NCBI RefSeq assembly: GCF_003014655.1
Contig: NZ_PYAT01000007.1
Span: 124,001-188,000 of the forward strand
Source: Planomicrobium soli
GTDB lineage: Bacteria > Bacillota > Bacilli > Bacillales_A > Planococcaceae
Direction: 5' to 3'
Length of the DNA stretch: 64,000 nt
This document shows positions 18,219-28,100 of the stretch, one piece after another. Every line of letters starts with the position of its first letter. Position 1 is the stretch's first letter. The notes below the pieces were generated by a model. That model saw nothing but the letters and a program-made list of their open reading frames with translations, searched no databases and was not told the DNA's origin. The position numbers and the translations under genes were made by a program.

Positions 18219-19055
18219 ATGCGGAAAATTGTTTTTATGGACATTGATGGGACATTGGTTAATGAAAAGGGCGTAATCCCACAATCAGCCAAGCGGAGCG
18301 TTCAACAAGCCAGAGAAAATGGCCATCTGGTCTTTATCTGTACCGGGAGATCCAAAGCTGAATTATTTCCAGAAATACTGGAAGTGGGTTTTGATGGCAT
18401 TATCGGTGCAGCTGGTGGCTATATCGAGGTGGAAGAAGAAGTGGTATTGCATGAAAGGATCAAAAAAGCAGACCTTGGCCATCTTGTGGAATTCTTCAAC
18501 AAACATAAGGTCGATTTTTATCTGGAGTCGAATGGAGGATTGTTTGCCAGTGCAAACTGTAAAAAACATATTCGGGCGATCGTCGAAAAAATGATCAGTG
18601 AAAATCCTGAAGCAAGAGGGGAAATTGAAAAAGGGTTGAAGCCTTTTCACGATATTCTGCTGGAAGGGCATGACTTAATCCGGGATGATGTTAATAAGAT
18701 CTCTTTCCTGGGATCGGATTTACCGTTTGAAGTTATAGAACAAGAATTCCAATCGAAGTTTATGGTCATTCGCAGCACAGTGCCGGCATTTGGTGATAAT
18801 AGTGGCGAATTGTCAGTTCCCGGTATTCATAAAGCGACGGCTATTGAGACATTGATCCAGCATTTGAATCTGGCGAAAGAAAATACATATGCTTATGGCG
18901 ACGGGATAAACGATATTGAAATGCTGCAGTATGTTCAATATGGGATTGCGATGGGTAATGCAAAAGAAGCGGTAAAGAAGGCAGCCGATGATATCACAGA
19001 TACGCATGATGAAGATGGTATTTTTAATAGCTTTAAAAAGTATGGACTGATTTAA
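18219..19055 (+). CDS. Cof-type HAD-IIB sugar-phosphatase-like protein
   Basis: Haloacid dehalogenase-like phosphatase of the Cof/IIB class, 278 residues. Motif I is FMDIDGTLVNE (nucleophile and general acid Asp), motif II FICTGRS, the cap domain covers about residues 85-185, motif III Lys is near 200, and motif IV is YGDGINDIEML. These soluble enzymes remove phosphate from sugar phosphates or flavin precursors. GAAGGTG lies 8 bases before the ATG. It sits between the divergent phospho-glucosidase and the bglP promoter, so a role in handling sugar phosphates from beta-glucoside breakdown is possible but not shown. Confidence 0.87.
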   Translation: MRKIVFMDIDGTLVNEKGVIPQSAKRSVQQARENGHLVFICTGRSKAELFPEILEVGFDGIIGAAGGYIEVEEEVVLHERIKKADLGHLVEFFNKHKVDFYLESNGGLFASANCKKHIRAIVEKMISENPEARGEIEKGLKPFHDILLEGHDLIRDDVNKISFLGSDLPFEVIEQEFQSKFMVIRSTVPAFGDNSGELSVPGIHKATAIETLIQHLNLAKENTYAYGDGINDIEMLQYVQYGIAMGNAKEAVKKAADDITDTHDEDGIFNSFKKYGLI

Positions 19056-19161
19056 ATTACTGCCCATTTATTGTGGAGCGGCGGCTAATATGCTGCAGCT
19101 AAGAACCTATAAAACTAAGGAAACCTTTACATTTTTTTACGAAAAATTAAAATTTCTGCAA

Positions 19162-19198
19162 TGTAAGCGTTGACATCGGAATTGCACGCTGATATATT
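19162..19198 (+). promoter_or_regulatory. bglP promoter with overlapping CcpA (cre) site
   Basis: TGTAAGCGTTGACA (19162-19175) matches the cre consensus TGWAANCGNTNWCA at every position. Its last six bases are the -35 box TTGACA (19170-19175); 17 bp later is TATATT (19193-19198). CcpA bound here would block RNA polymerase, giving glucose repression of the permease operon. Confidence 0.92.
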
Positions 19199-19227
19199 GA
19201 ACCTATCAACTACATATCGATCCTTTA

Positions 19228-19313
19228 GGATTGTTACTGGTGAAGCAGGCAAAACCTAAATCATAGAACGTTACAGAGCTCTATCTCTGTCGTTGTATGA
19301 TTTAGGTTTTTTT
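19228..19313 (+). promoter_or_regulatory. RAT antiterminator and terminator in the bglP leader
   Basis: GGATTGTTACTG, GTGAA, GCAGGCAAAACC (19228-19256) is a 29-base RAT almost the same as the one before the minus-strand GH1 gene. Its end overlaps AAACCTAAATCATA, which pairs with TATGATTTAGGTTT and a T run ending at 19313. Classic substrate-induced antitermination. Confidence 0.94.
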
Positions 19314-19354
19314 GTTTCCAAAAAGAATTGTTGACTAATACGGGGGTGGAAAAG

Positions 19355-21268
19355 ATGAAGTACGAGAAGTTAGCAAAAGAGATTATTGAGAATGTTGGTG
19401 GACGCGAGAACATCAACAGCGTAGTGCATTGTATTACCCGTCTTCGCTTTAAATTGAAAGATGAGAGCAAGGCGAATACAGAAGTGTTAAAAGACATGGA
19501 TGATGTTGTAACGGTCATGAAAAGTGCCGGACAATACCAAGTGGTTATCGGCAATCAAGTGCCGGATGTATACAAGGCAGTTGTAGAAGTAGGCGGCTTT
19601 TCATCAAACGCTCCGGTAGAAGAGGAGTCAGGCGATACAAACCTATTCAACCGATTTATTGACGTCATTTCCAGCATATTCACTCCTATTCTCGGGGTTC
19701 TTGCTGCAACCGGGATGATCAAAGGATTAAATGCATTATTTGTAGCGCTTGGATGGCTTGACACAACTTCTGGTACATATCAGATTTTAAATGCAGTCGG
19801 CGACTCACTGTTTTACTTTTTCCCTATTTTCCTTGGTTATACAGCAATTAAAAAGTTCGGCGGCAGTCCTTTTATCGGGATGGCCATCGGAGCCGCGCTT
19901 GTTTATCCGGCACTATCCGGTGTAACAGCAGGCGAACCTCTTTATACGCTGTTCAGCGGCACGATTTTTGAATCACCTGTCTTTATCACGTTTTTGGGTA
20001 TTCCGGTTATCTTAATGAGTTATGCATCATCTGTTATTCCAATCATTCTTGCTGCGTTTTTTGCAGCTAAAGTAGAAAATGGCTTCAAAAAAGTGGTTCC
20101 TGATGTTGTAAAAGCATTCGTTGTACCGTTTGCTACGTTGCTTGTAGTTGTACCGGTTACATTCATGCTGATCGGGCCGATTGCAACTTGGGCAGGCCAG
20201 TTGCTTGGCCAGGGAACTATGTTCATCTTTAACTTAAGCCCAATCATTGCCGGCTTGTTTATCGGCGGACTGTGGCAAGTATTCGTTATCTTTGGTTTGC
20301 ACTGGGGACTTGTGCCAATCGCCATCAACAACTTGGCGGTTCAAGGCTCGGATCCTATTCTAGGGATGATGTTTGCGGCTTCATTTGCACAAATTGGTGC
20401 CGTTCTTGCAGTCTACTTGAAGATTAAAAATCAGAAATTGAAAACACTTAGCGTTCCAGCGTTCATCTCGGGGATTTTCGGTGTTACAGAACCGGCAATT
20501 TACGGAATTACGCTTCCGTTGAAAAAGCCATTCATCATGAGCTGTATTGGTGGCGCTGTGGGTGGTGCTATTCTTGGGTTTGCCAAATCAAGTTTATTTA
20601 TGGTCGGCGGCCTTGGAATCTTTGGAATCCCGACTTACATTCACCCTACTGAAGGTTTGAATTTCGCTTTCTGGGCAGTTTTAGTCTCAATTACAGTAGC
20701 CTTTATTATTGGTTTTGTGCTGACATACCTGTTTGGTTTGAGCAAAGAGAAAACAGCGGCTGATGCTCCATCTCCAAAAGTAGTCGTTCAAAAAGATGAA
20801 GCATTGCTTGTAGGAAATCAAATTGTGGCAAGCCCTATGCAAGGCGTAGTAAAAGAACTGTCTGAATTGGAAGATGCAGCGTTCTCATCAGGTGCTTTAG
20901 GCAAAGGTGTAGCGATTGAGCCAACAGAAGGGAAATTATATGCACCGGTTTCGGGCACTGTAACAGCGCTGTTCTCAACGAAACACGCAGTCGGCATTAC
21001 AGCAGATAGCGGCGCGGAAATCTTGATCCACATCGGCATGAATACGGTCCAGCTTAACGGCAAGCATTTCACTGCCCATGTTGAGCAAGGTGCCCAAATA
21101 GAAAAAGGCCAGCTGTTGATTGAATTTGATATTGAAGCGATCAAACAAGCCGGATACGAAGTTGTCACACCTGTTGTAATAACAGACACTGAAAAGTATA
21201 CCAACGTCAATACAACAACTGACAAAAAGATCAAATGGGGCGAACCGCTCATTTCATTGGAAGTTTAA
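19355..21268 (+). CDS. bglP: PTS beta-glucoside permease EIIBCA
   Basis: Membrane permease that imports and phosphorylates aryl-beta-glucosides. Domains in order: EIIB (residues 1-85, phospho-Cys C26 in VHCITRLRF), EIIC with about ten helices (100-465, including GVTEPAIYGITLP near the substrate site), and EIIA (about 490-637, phospho-His near 559 in LIHIGMNTVQLNG). 637 residues, standard for BglP/BglF. ATG 19355 follows GGGGGTGG; a TTG at 19328 is in frame but lies at the terminator. Regulation by cre and RAT is seen upstream. The phospho-glucosidase gene follows after a perfect palindrome. Confidence 0.94.
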   Translation: MKYEKLAKEIIENVGGRENINSVVHCITRLRFKLKDESKANTEVLKDMDDVVTVMKSAGQYQVVIGNQVPDVYKAVVEVGGFSSNAPVEEESGDTNLFNRFIDVISSIFTPILGVLAATGMIKGLNALFVALGWLDTTSGTYQILNAVGDSLFYFFPIFLGYTAIKKFGGSPFIGMAIGAALVYPALSGVTAGEPLYTLFSGTIFESPVFITFLGIPVILMSYASSVIPIILAAFFAAKVENGFKKVVPDVVKAFVVPFATLLVVVPVTFMLIGPIATWAGQLLGQGTMFIFNLSPIIAGLFIGGLWQVFVIFGLHWGLVPIAINNLAVQGSDPILGMMFAASFAQIGAVLAVYLKIKNQKLKTLSVPAFISGIFGVTEPAIYGITLPLKKPFIMSCIGGAVGGAILGFAKSSLFMVGGLGIFGIPTYIHPTEGLNFAFWAVLVSITVAFIIGFVLTYLFGLSKEKTAADAPSPKVVVQKDEALLVGNQIVASPMQGVVKELSELEDAAFSSGALGKGVAIEPTEGKLYAPVSGTVTALFSTKHAVGITADSGAEILIHIGMNTVQLNGKHFTAHVEQGAQIEKGQLLIEFDIEAIKQAGYEVVTPVVITDTEKYTNVNTTTDKKIKWGEPLISLEV

Positions 21269-21285
21269 TATCATATTGACACATA

Positions 21286-21315
21286 AGAAGAAAAACGGAA
21301 TTCCGTTTTTCTTCT
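21286..21315 (+). terminator. Perfect 30-bp palindrome between bglP and the GH1 gene
   Basis: AGAAGAAAAACGGAA (21286-21300) is followed at once by its exact reverse complement. The T run is inside the stem, so it may act as a partial terminator or as an RNA-stabilising or processing hairpin that tunes the second gene relative to the first. Confidence 0.65.
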
Positions 21316-21332
21316 ATACATAATAGGAATAG

Positions 21333-22826
<1,494 letters not shown>

Positions 22827-22831
22827 GATAA

Positions 22832-22860
22832 GTGCCTTACTCAATAGAGTAGGGCATTTT
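22832..22860 (+). terminator. Terminator of the bglP-bglH operon
   Basis: TGCCTTACTC pairs with GAGTAGGGCA, followed by TTTT. Confidence 0.8.
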
Positions 22861-22917
22861 AATAGTAAGGGTAATATCCATTTCAATAGAGCAGACGAAT
22901 TTCTCAACAAACTAAAA

Positions 22918-22945
22918 AGTGCCTTGCTCTAGTGAGCAAGGCACT
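22918..22945. terminator. Second hairpin after bglH
   Basis: AGTGCCTTGCTC and GAGCAAGGCACT form a perfect 12-bp stem with a TAGT loop. No strong T run; it resembles a diverged repeat of the preceding terminator (GTGCCTTxCTC). Confidence 0.6.
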
Positions 22946-22984
22946 AAGTCTGTAGACAAAAGAATAATAGTTTGTGTTATGGAA

Positions 22985-23280
22985 TAGAAGACACATCTTA
23001 TGGGAGCCATGCCGGCTCCTTCGCTCCAGGCGGACGCTTTCCGCGGGCTCGCGCCGAACTAACTCGGAACAAGTCCCGAGTGGATTTCGGCACTTCGCTA
23101 TCCCGCTGGAAAACCGCTGCTCCTGTTTCTGCATCGCTGCACTAGCTTCGAAACATGAAAGGGCGTTGCATCGCTTCGCTGCTTCGTCGCAAACAAATTG
23201 GTCGAACTCCCTTCGCACAATTTGCTCGCCGCCTTGCGCTCCAAAGCCTTGAGCAAGAAGGGGAAACGAGGCGTCTTGCA
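22985..23280. repeat. GC-rich non-coding repeat-like segment
   Basis: Much richer in GC than its surroundings and without a gene having a ribosome site. It contains CCGGCTCCTTCGCTCC, GGACGCTTTCCGCGGGC and CGCTTCGCTGCTTCG, of the kind found in dispersed intergenic repeats of Bacillus relatives, where GGACGCTTTCCGCGGGC recurs. Part of it (CCGGCTxCTTCGCT and CTTTCCGxGGGC) matches the reverse complement of the right end of the element at 23341-23523, so the two are related and inverted. Confidence 0.55.
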
Positions 23281-23340
23281 TCAGCTATTTCTGAATTGAA
23301 AGCAGCGTGTTGAAATTGTTTCCTTGATTCATCAAGACAC

Positions 23341-23523
23341 CCAACCGGGCCGGCCACGAAGACTCTTGTTGGAGCAGTGACGGAGTGAAACGACGGAGCG
23401 ACACGAGCTGAAGACCCTGGACTGAGCGAAAGCGAATGTTTTGCATTTGCGACGAGTAACCGCAGGAGCAAAGGAAGCGGCTGAAGCCGTGCCCACGGAA
23501 AGCGAAGTAGCCGGCCCGGTTGG
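23341..23523. repeat. 183-bp element with 14-bp perfect terminal inverted repeats
   Basis: CCAACCGGGCCGGC (23341-23354) and GCCGGCCCGGTTGG (23510-23523) are exact inverted ends of a GC-rich non-coding segment. Inside are short repeats such as GACGGAGTGAAACGACGGAG and AAGCGGCTGAAGCCG. No transposase, no obvious target duplication. It looks like a miniature mobile or REP-type element. Confidence 0.65.
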
Positions 23524-23633
23524 TCAAATTAACAGAGCATCAAACTTATAAGCCTTACAAAATGCAGATATAAAATAATGCTTTATACTGAAAGATAGTA
23601 TTATATTTAAACATTCATAAGAGGTGGAGAAAA

Positions 23634-24494
23634 ATGAAACTTATAGCAATTGATTTGGACGGTACGCTTCTATCCCCGGAAATGGAGATTACAGTAGAAA
23701 GTCTCGAGGCAATGCGTGAAGCACAAAATCAAGGGAATATCGTGATGATCTGCTCGGGCCGTGCTCCAGAAGATATCCAACAAATCCTCAAAAAATATGA
23801 TTTTTCGATTCCGTTGGCCGGAAGCAACGGAACAGTGGTGCAAGTCCAAGGACAGTTGTTGAAAAAGGTATCGATGAACAAAGAGGACATTGTTAAGATT
23901 GCGGAAAAGCTGGATGATGAGAAAGCCCCTTATCGAATCTACACGGATGATGGGATTTACATACCTACAAACTGGTCAGAACGCGTAAAGGTAGCCATGG
24001 AAAAAGAACAGATTGAAGTTGAAGGGCTGCCAGGTGAAATCTATAAACGAATCACAGAACAGCCGCAAAAATCCAGTCTCGTTAACTTTTTTGACCACTA
24101 CAGTGAATTGCTTGATGAAAAAGAGCTAACTATCCAAAAGTTCTTTGTGCTGACGCTAAACAATAGCATCAAAACAACATTAACCACCTATCTGGAGGAT
24201 ATTGACACGATTGGTTTTACTTCTTCCCACCCTTTGAACATTGAAGTGATGGACAAGAATGGCAATAAAGGAAACGCCTTAAAAAGAATAGCTGATCATT
24301 ATGGCATTTCGATGAATGATACGATGGCCATTGGCGATAACTTCAACGATATTCCAATGCTTGAAGTGGCCGGGATATCAGTAGCAATGGGCAATGCAGA
24401 ACCTCCTGTAAAGGAAATTTGTGACGTTGTTACATACTCGAACGCTGAAAACGGCGTAGCTCATGCCATAAACAAATACATTTTAGATAAATAA
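23634..24494 (+). CDS. Cof-type HAD-IIB phosphatase
   Basis: Second HAD-IIB phosphatase in the window, 286 residues, soluble. Motif I is AIDLDGTLLSP, motif II MICSGRAPED, motif III the Lys of MDKNGNKGNALK, and motif IV AIGDNFNDIPMLEVAG. The cap lies between about residues 85 and 190. The substrate is not known; relatives act on sugar phosphates, pyridoxal phosphate or flavin intermediates. AGAGGTGG lies 7 bases before the ATG. It follows the GC-rich repeat island and ends with its own terminator, so it is probably monocistronic and not part of the bgl operon. Confidence 0.87.
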   Translation: MKLIAIDLDGTLLSPEMEITVESLEAMREAQNQGNIVMICSGRAPEDIQQILKKYDFSIPLAGSNGTVVQVQGQLLKKVSMNKEDIVKIAEKLDDEKAPYRIYTDDGIYIPTNWSERVKVAMEKEQIEVEGLPGEIYKRITEQPQKSSLVNFFDHYSELLDEKELTIQKFFVLTLNNSIKTTLTTYLEDIDTIGFTSSHPLNIEVMDKNGNKGNALKRIADHYGISMNDTMAIGDNFNDIPMLEVAGISVAMGNAEPPVKEICDVVTYSNAENGVAHAINKYILDK

Positions 24495-24514
24495 AGAAGA
24501 ATTAAGCTTGAGAA

Positions 24515-24551
24515 GTTCAGGAGATTTGAAAAAATCTTCCTGAATTTTTTT
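24515..24551 (+). terminator. Terminator of the HAD phosphatase gene
   Basis: TTCAGGAGATTT pairs with AAATCTTCCTGAA (one bulge), followed by seven T. Confidence 0.82.
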
Positions 24552-24697
24552 GTGTATATCGTAGATCGTTGAAAAGAAAATTAGTACAAATAACGGCTAA
24601 AAAGTTGGGAAAAATAAACATTGTACACGCTATATACAAATTATTACCATAAATGTATAATAGGATAGGATTTTAGAAATAGAAAGGAGGAAAACAA

Positions 24698-25063
24698 ATG
24701 CAATGGTTTATATTAGCAATGAAAAAAGCTTTTAACTTCAGTGATCGCTCACGCCGTAAGGAATACTGGATGTTTATTTTATTTACTCTTATTTTCAGTA
24801 TTGTTCTTACGATTATAGACACTGTAGCAGGGCTCGAGATTGCAGAAGACATGGGAATATTAAGCACTCTTTTTTCTATTATTTTAATCATTCCAACTTT
24901 ATCTGTAACTGTTCGCCGCCTTCATGATGTTGGCAAGAGCGGCTGGTGGGTTTTAATCTCGTTAATCCCTATTATCGGCTTTATCGTTCTTTTAGTGTTT
25001 ACCGTTAAAGATAGCGAAGCAAAAACAAACACTTTCGGACCGAATCCGAAAGCGGCATTTTAA
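24698..25063 (+). CDS. DUF805 membrane protein
   Basis: Small inner-membrane protein of 121 residues with three helices (about 24-43, 52-75, 88-108). FNFSDRSRRKEYWMF near the start and SVTVRRLHDVGKSGWWVL in the second half are the two signatures of DUF805 (YhaH-like) proteins. Their function is unknown. GAAAGGAGG is 7 bases before the ATG. It is flanked by terminators on both sides and so is a single-gene unit. Confidence 0.88.
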   Translation: MQWFILAMKKAFNFSDRSRRKEYWMFILFTLIFSIVLTIIDTVAGLEIAEDMGILSTLFSIILIIPTLSVTVRRLHDVGKSGWWVLISLIPIIGFIVLLVFTVKDSEAKTNTFGPNPKAAF

Positions 25064-25105
25064 TTGCGTTCGATATGAAATCTAATGGCAATTAGCAGGG
25101 ATATG

Positions 25106-25147
25106 AAAAAACAGGATTTTGGTATATAACCAAAATCCTGTTTTTTT
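25106..25147. terminator. Bidirectional terminator
   Basis: AAAAACAGGATTTTGGT pairs with ACCAAAATCCTGTTTTT and T run, between the convergent DUF805 and RsbR genes. Confidence 0.9.
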
Positions 25148-25238
25148 ATTTATCTTTAAACTTTGCACTGCCTAGTTTTTTAAAAGAAAGAACAAAAGTG
25201 TTTTCCCCGGACCCGTCTGGTGAACGCTATTTTTGATT

Positions 25239-26090
25239 CTAGGCTTGCAACCGTTGAACTTTCAAACCCTGAAGTTTGATGGCTTGCGTTAATGTATTGT
25301 ATATTTCAATTTCGCCAAAATTAATACCCAGTTGGACAGCGGTTTGGGCGATGTCCGGACTGATGCCGGAAAGGGCTGTTTTCACTCCAATGATTTTCAA
25401 GCCATCAATCAATTGGAAAATTTGATGGGCAACCATCGTATCAATTATCGGGACTCCTGACAAATCGATAAACAGCCTTTCAATAGAAGCATCATGGCAT
25501 TGTTTCAGCACTTTTTCAAACATGATGCGAGCACGGTAAGTATCGATTTCTCCGATTAGTGGAAGCAATCCCATTTCTTTTGTTAGCAAAATGACAGGAG
25601 CACTCATTTCCACGATCATTTCTTTCTGGGCATTCAACCTTCTTTCAGCTGCCGCTGTGTGTTGGACGGTGAATTCCAGGATAATCTCATTGGTTTTTAG
25701 AATGACTGCCTGCTTCCATAGGTCAAGCTGCTCGCTTGAAATATCTTTATGCATGGCTGCAAATTCTTTGATAAGGTTCACGTATTGCAGCTGTGTTCTA
25801 AAAAACTCTTTTAAGATGGCTGCTAGAGGCGTTGAAAGGTGGCCTTCATCTTTTGAAACACGCATGATCCAATCTTGGAAATTTTCTAGGCATTCGATTT
25901 CCTCTGTATCGAACATTGAGCAAAAACGCATATGGAATTCGTAGTTTTGCTGCTTTAATCGTTCAATCGCTTCCGGATTGTTTGATCCATATACTCCTCC
26001 AACGCTTTTATCCAACGTCTCATACCATTGAGCTGTCAGCTCTTTGTTTTTTTCGCATAGAAAATCATGTAATTCTTGATTCTTCAACAT
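25239..26090 (-). CDS. RsbR-family stressosome protein (STAS co-antagonist)
   Basis: Stressosome scaffold/sensor of the RsbRA type that, with RsbS, holds the kinase RsbT and so controls sigma-B. Residues 1-150 form the variable helical, non-haem-globin-like sensor; 165-280 form the STAS domain. The two RsbT-phosphorylated threonines are recognisable as T184 (GEIDTYRA) and T218 (GVPIIDTMVAH); their spacing of 34 equals that of T171 and T205 in B. subtilis RsbRA. ATG 26090 has AGGAG 9 bases before it; the frame extends 15 codons further without a site. No rsbS, rsbT or sigB gene lies in the window, so it is an orphan paralogue. Confidence 0.9.
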   Translation of the reverse strand: MLKNQELHDFLCEKNKELTAQWYETLDKSVGGVYGSNNPEAIERLKQQNYEFHMRFCSMFDTEEIECLENFQDWIMRVSKDEGHLSTPLAAILKEFFRTQLQYVNLIKEFAAMHKDISSEQLDLWKQAVILKTNEIILEFTVQHTAAAERRLNAQKEMIVEMSAPVILLTKEMGLLPLIGEIDTYRARIMFEKVLKQCHDASIERLFIDLSGVPIIDTMVAHQIFQLIDGLKIIGVKTALSGISPDIAQTAVQLGINFGEIEIYNTLTQAIKLQGLKVQRLQA

Positions 26091-26348
26091 TATTTTCTTC
26101 TCCTCTGTTCTTAAGTAACTGTTTAAAACAAGCATTAAGAATAGTATATATCACTCGATCAATTTGTTAGAAGCCAAAAGGTAAATTGTTTAGTACATAA
26201 AATATAATGAAAAAACTAATAAAGCTAAAATCCAAAGCAAGAGCGCATCTTCTTTCTTTTAGAAAAATGATTGAATTTTCTTTTAATTTGTCACAAAATT
26301 AAGAAAACTGGTGTCACTATAGAGAAGGCTTTTCGAAGGGAGGAAATA

Positions 26349-26897
26349 ATGATGGAGGTGAAGGCGAATTTGTGGGATAACAGTAACGATTCGTCAATAG
26401 AAGATGCTTTTCAGGAGCTGTTCCAACAGCATTATTCTCTTGTCGTTCGAAAAGTTCTGGTGATTGTTAAAGAACAATCCGTTGCGGAAGATATTGCACA
26501 GGAAGTATTCGTCAAGTTATACCATACCGACCGCAAGACGATCAACAATATGCCGGGTTGGCTGACGAAAGTTGCTGTTAATACCGCCTACAATCATATT
26601 CGAACTGAAAAACGCCATCATGCCCGAAAAAACAAACAACAGATGTATGAAACCAATGGAGTGGAATCGCTTGAAGACAGCTATACACAGCTTGAAGATA
26701 TTCACGAAGTTCATAAAACACTGATGAAACTATCTGAAAGAGACCGGGATATCCTGATTATGAAGTATTCCGGGTTCAGCTACGAAGAAATCGCAAAAAA
26801 TAAAGGGATCGAAAAACTCTCCATCGGAACCCTATTAGCCCGGGCTAAACAACGTTTTAAAAAATCTTATATGGAGGGAAGGAGAGAGCAAAGATGA
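26349..26897 (+). CDS. ECF sigma factor
   Basis: Extracytoplasmic-function sigma factor of about 183 residues. Region 2 holds QEVFVKLYHTDR and region 4 SERDRDILIMKYSGFSYEEIA plus GTLLARAKQRFKKSY, a wording I associate with SigX-like factors of Bacilli. ATG 26349 (or 26352) follows GGGAGG; an upstream extension to 26271 lacks a ribosome site. Its stop overlaps the start of the anti-sigma gene (ATGA), the usual translational coupling. Upstream, TGTCAC occurs twice, 23 bp apart (26289 and 26312), possibly part of a self-regulated promoter. Confidence 0.88.
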   Translation: MMEVKANLWDNSNDSSIEDAFQELFQQHYSLVVRKVLVIVKEQSVAEDIAQEVFVKLYHTDRKTINNMPGWLTKVAVNTAYNHIRTEKRHHARKNKQQMYETNGVESLEDSYTQLEDIHEVHKTLMKLSERDRDILIMKYSGFSYEEIAKNKGIEKLSIGTLLARAKQRFKKSYMEGRREQR

Positions 26898-28024
26898 CTT
26901 GTCCTGATGTAGGGGTGCTTCAAGCTTATTTAGATGGGGAAGTTAGCCGCGAGCAAAAAAAACAAATTATGAAGCATTTAGAAAGTTGCCGGAAGTGCCG
27001 ATCTAACATCAAAGAATTGCAAACCCTTCACTCTTTTTGTGAGAGAGCATTAGTGGTAAAAGAGGTTGACGTGAATACCGATCAAGCATGGGCAAAATTC
27101 GAAGAAAAACTTCGGCATAACGGCAATCAGAAGTTGGCAGATGAAGTAGTGAAAAATAAAAAGGGGTGGAGTACATTGAAAACGAAAACAAAACGGCTGC
27201 TCATTTCAGGAGCGGTGGCAGCTGCTATGTTCAGTTCGCTTGCGCATCCGCAAGTTCGGGTTCAAGCGAATGATTTTTTATCTTTGTTCCGTGTAAATCA
27301 GTTTGAGGTTGTAACGTTGACACCAAATGATTTGAGAGAAATCGAAAATTGGGTCGGCGAGAACAAAGACGGCAAGCTGGACCTTAAAGGAATCGGGCAG
27401 TTGGAAAAGTCCCAGGAAGCAGAAGACATAACCTACTTCAGCTCAGCTGAAGAGGCTGCGGCTGCTGGCTATGATGTGCCTCAATTTGAAGATTTTCATG
27501 TTGAGCAAGTAAGTGTAGCCCCGGCTTCTACAATGACCTTTACTTTAGATGTAGAAAAAGCAAATCAAATGTTAGCTCAATTAGGCTCCGACCAACAATT
27601 TGAAGCATCTTTAGACGGAAAGCCATTTTCCGTAACAACCTTTGAAGCCGTTCATACAGATTATGCAACAGCAGCTCAGCACGTATCCTACATGCACACA
27701 AAATCACCGGAAATCAACGTCCCTGAAGGTGTGTCGATCGAGCAGTTAAGAACCACGATGCTTTCACTTCCGTTTTTGCCGGAAAATGTGAAAACGCAGC
27801 TTGCGAGCATAGACAATATTGAATCGACTTTGCCAATTCCTTATGCTGCCACAGAAGGATCTAAGATGACTGAAGTCGAAGTAGGAAATGCTCAAGGGAT
27901 TGCAGTGGAAAGTGAGGAGCATTCCTATATTGTTTGGCAGGACGATGGCAATATTCACACCATTTTTGCTGAAGGCTTCTTGACTGCAGACCAATTGCTT
28001 CAATGGAGCGAACAGGTAAATTAA
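26894..28024 (+). CDS. Zinc-finger anti-sigma factor, transmembrane
   Basis: Membrane-bound inhibitor of the sigma factor just upstream. The first 50 residues are an anti-sigma zinc domain with H-x3-C-x2-C (KHLESCRKCRS). A hydrophobic segment LLISGAVAAAMFSSLA at about residues 103-118 crosses the membrane, and about 255 residues lie outside, with no lipobox. The outer part has repeated acidic segments (SSAEEAAAAGYDVPQ, FTLDVEKANQML) as in DUF4367-type sensors. 376 residues is longer than RsiW or RsiX. Overlaps the sigma gene by 4 bases; GGAGAG lies 10 bases upstream. The signal sensed is unknown. Confidence 0.87.
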   Translation: MTCPDVGVLQAYLDGEVSREQKKQIMKHLESCRKCRSNIKELQTLHSFCERALVVKEVDVNTDQAWAKFEEKLRHNGNQKLADEVVKNKKGWSTLKTKTKRLLISGAVAAAMFSSLAHPQVRVQANDFLSLFRVNQFEVVTLTPNDLREIENWVGENKDGKLDLKGIGQLEKSQEAEDITYFSSAEEAAAAGYDVPQFEDFHVEQVSVAPASTMTFTLDVEKANQMLAQLGSDQQFEASLDGKPFSVTTFEAVHTDYATAAQHVSYMHTKSPEINVPEGVSIEQLRTTMLSLPFLPENVKTQLASIDNIESTLPIPYAATEGSKMTEVEVGNAQGIAVESEEHSYIVWQDDGNIHTIFAEGFLTADQLLQWSEQVN

Positions 28025-28035
28025 ATGAAAACAAT

Positions 28036-28075
28036 AGAAAAGTTCAGGGTGTCCTAAATGCACTCTGAACTTTTC
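28036..28075 (+). terminator. Terminator between anti-sigma and ABC genes
   Basis: AGAAAAGTTCAG pairs with CTGAACTTTTCT, followed by TAAT. It should separate or attenuate the ABC genes from the sigma operon. Confidence 0.75.
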
Positions 28076-28100
28076 TTAATAAGTTTTGGGGAGGAACGAG

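Noticed and set aside
22904-23527. Several overlapping open frames on both strands in the GC-rich island
   Set aside because: High GC removes stops; none has a ribosome site or protein-like composition, and the DNA looks like repeats.
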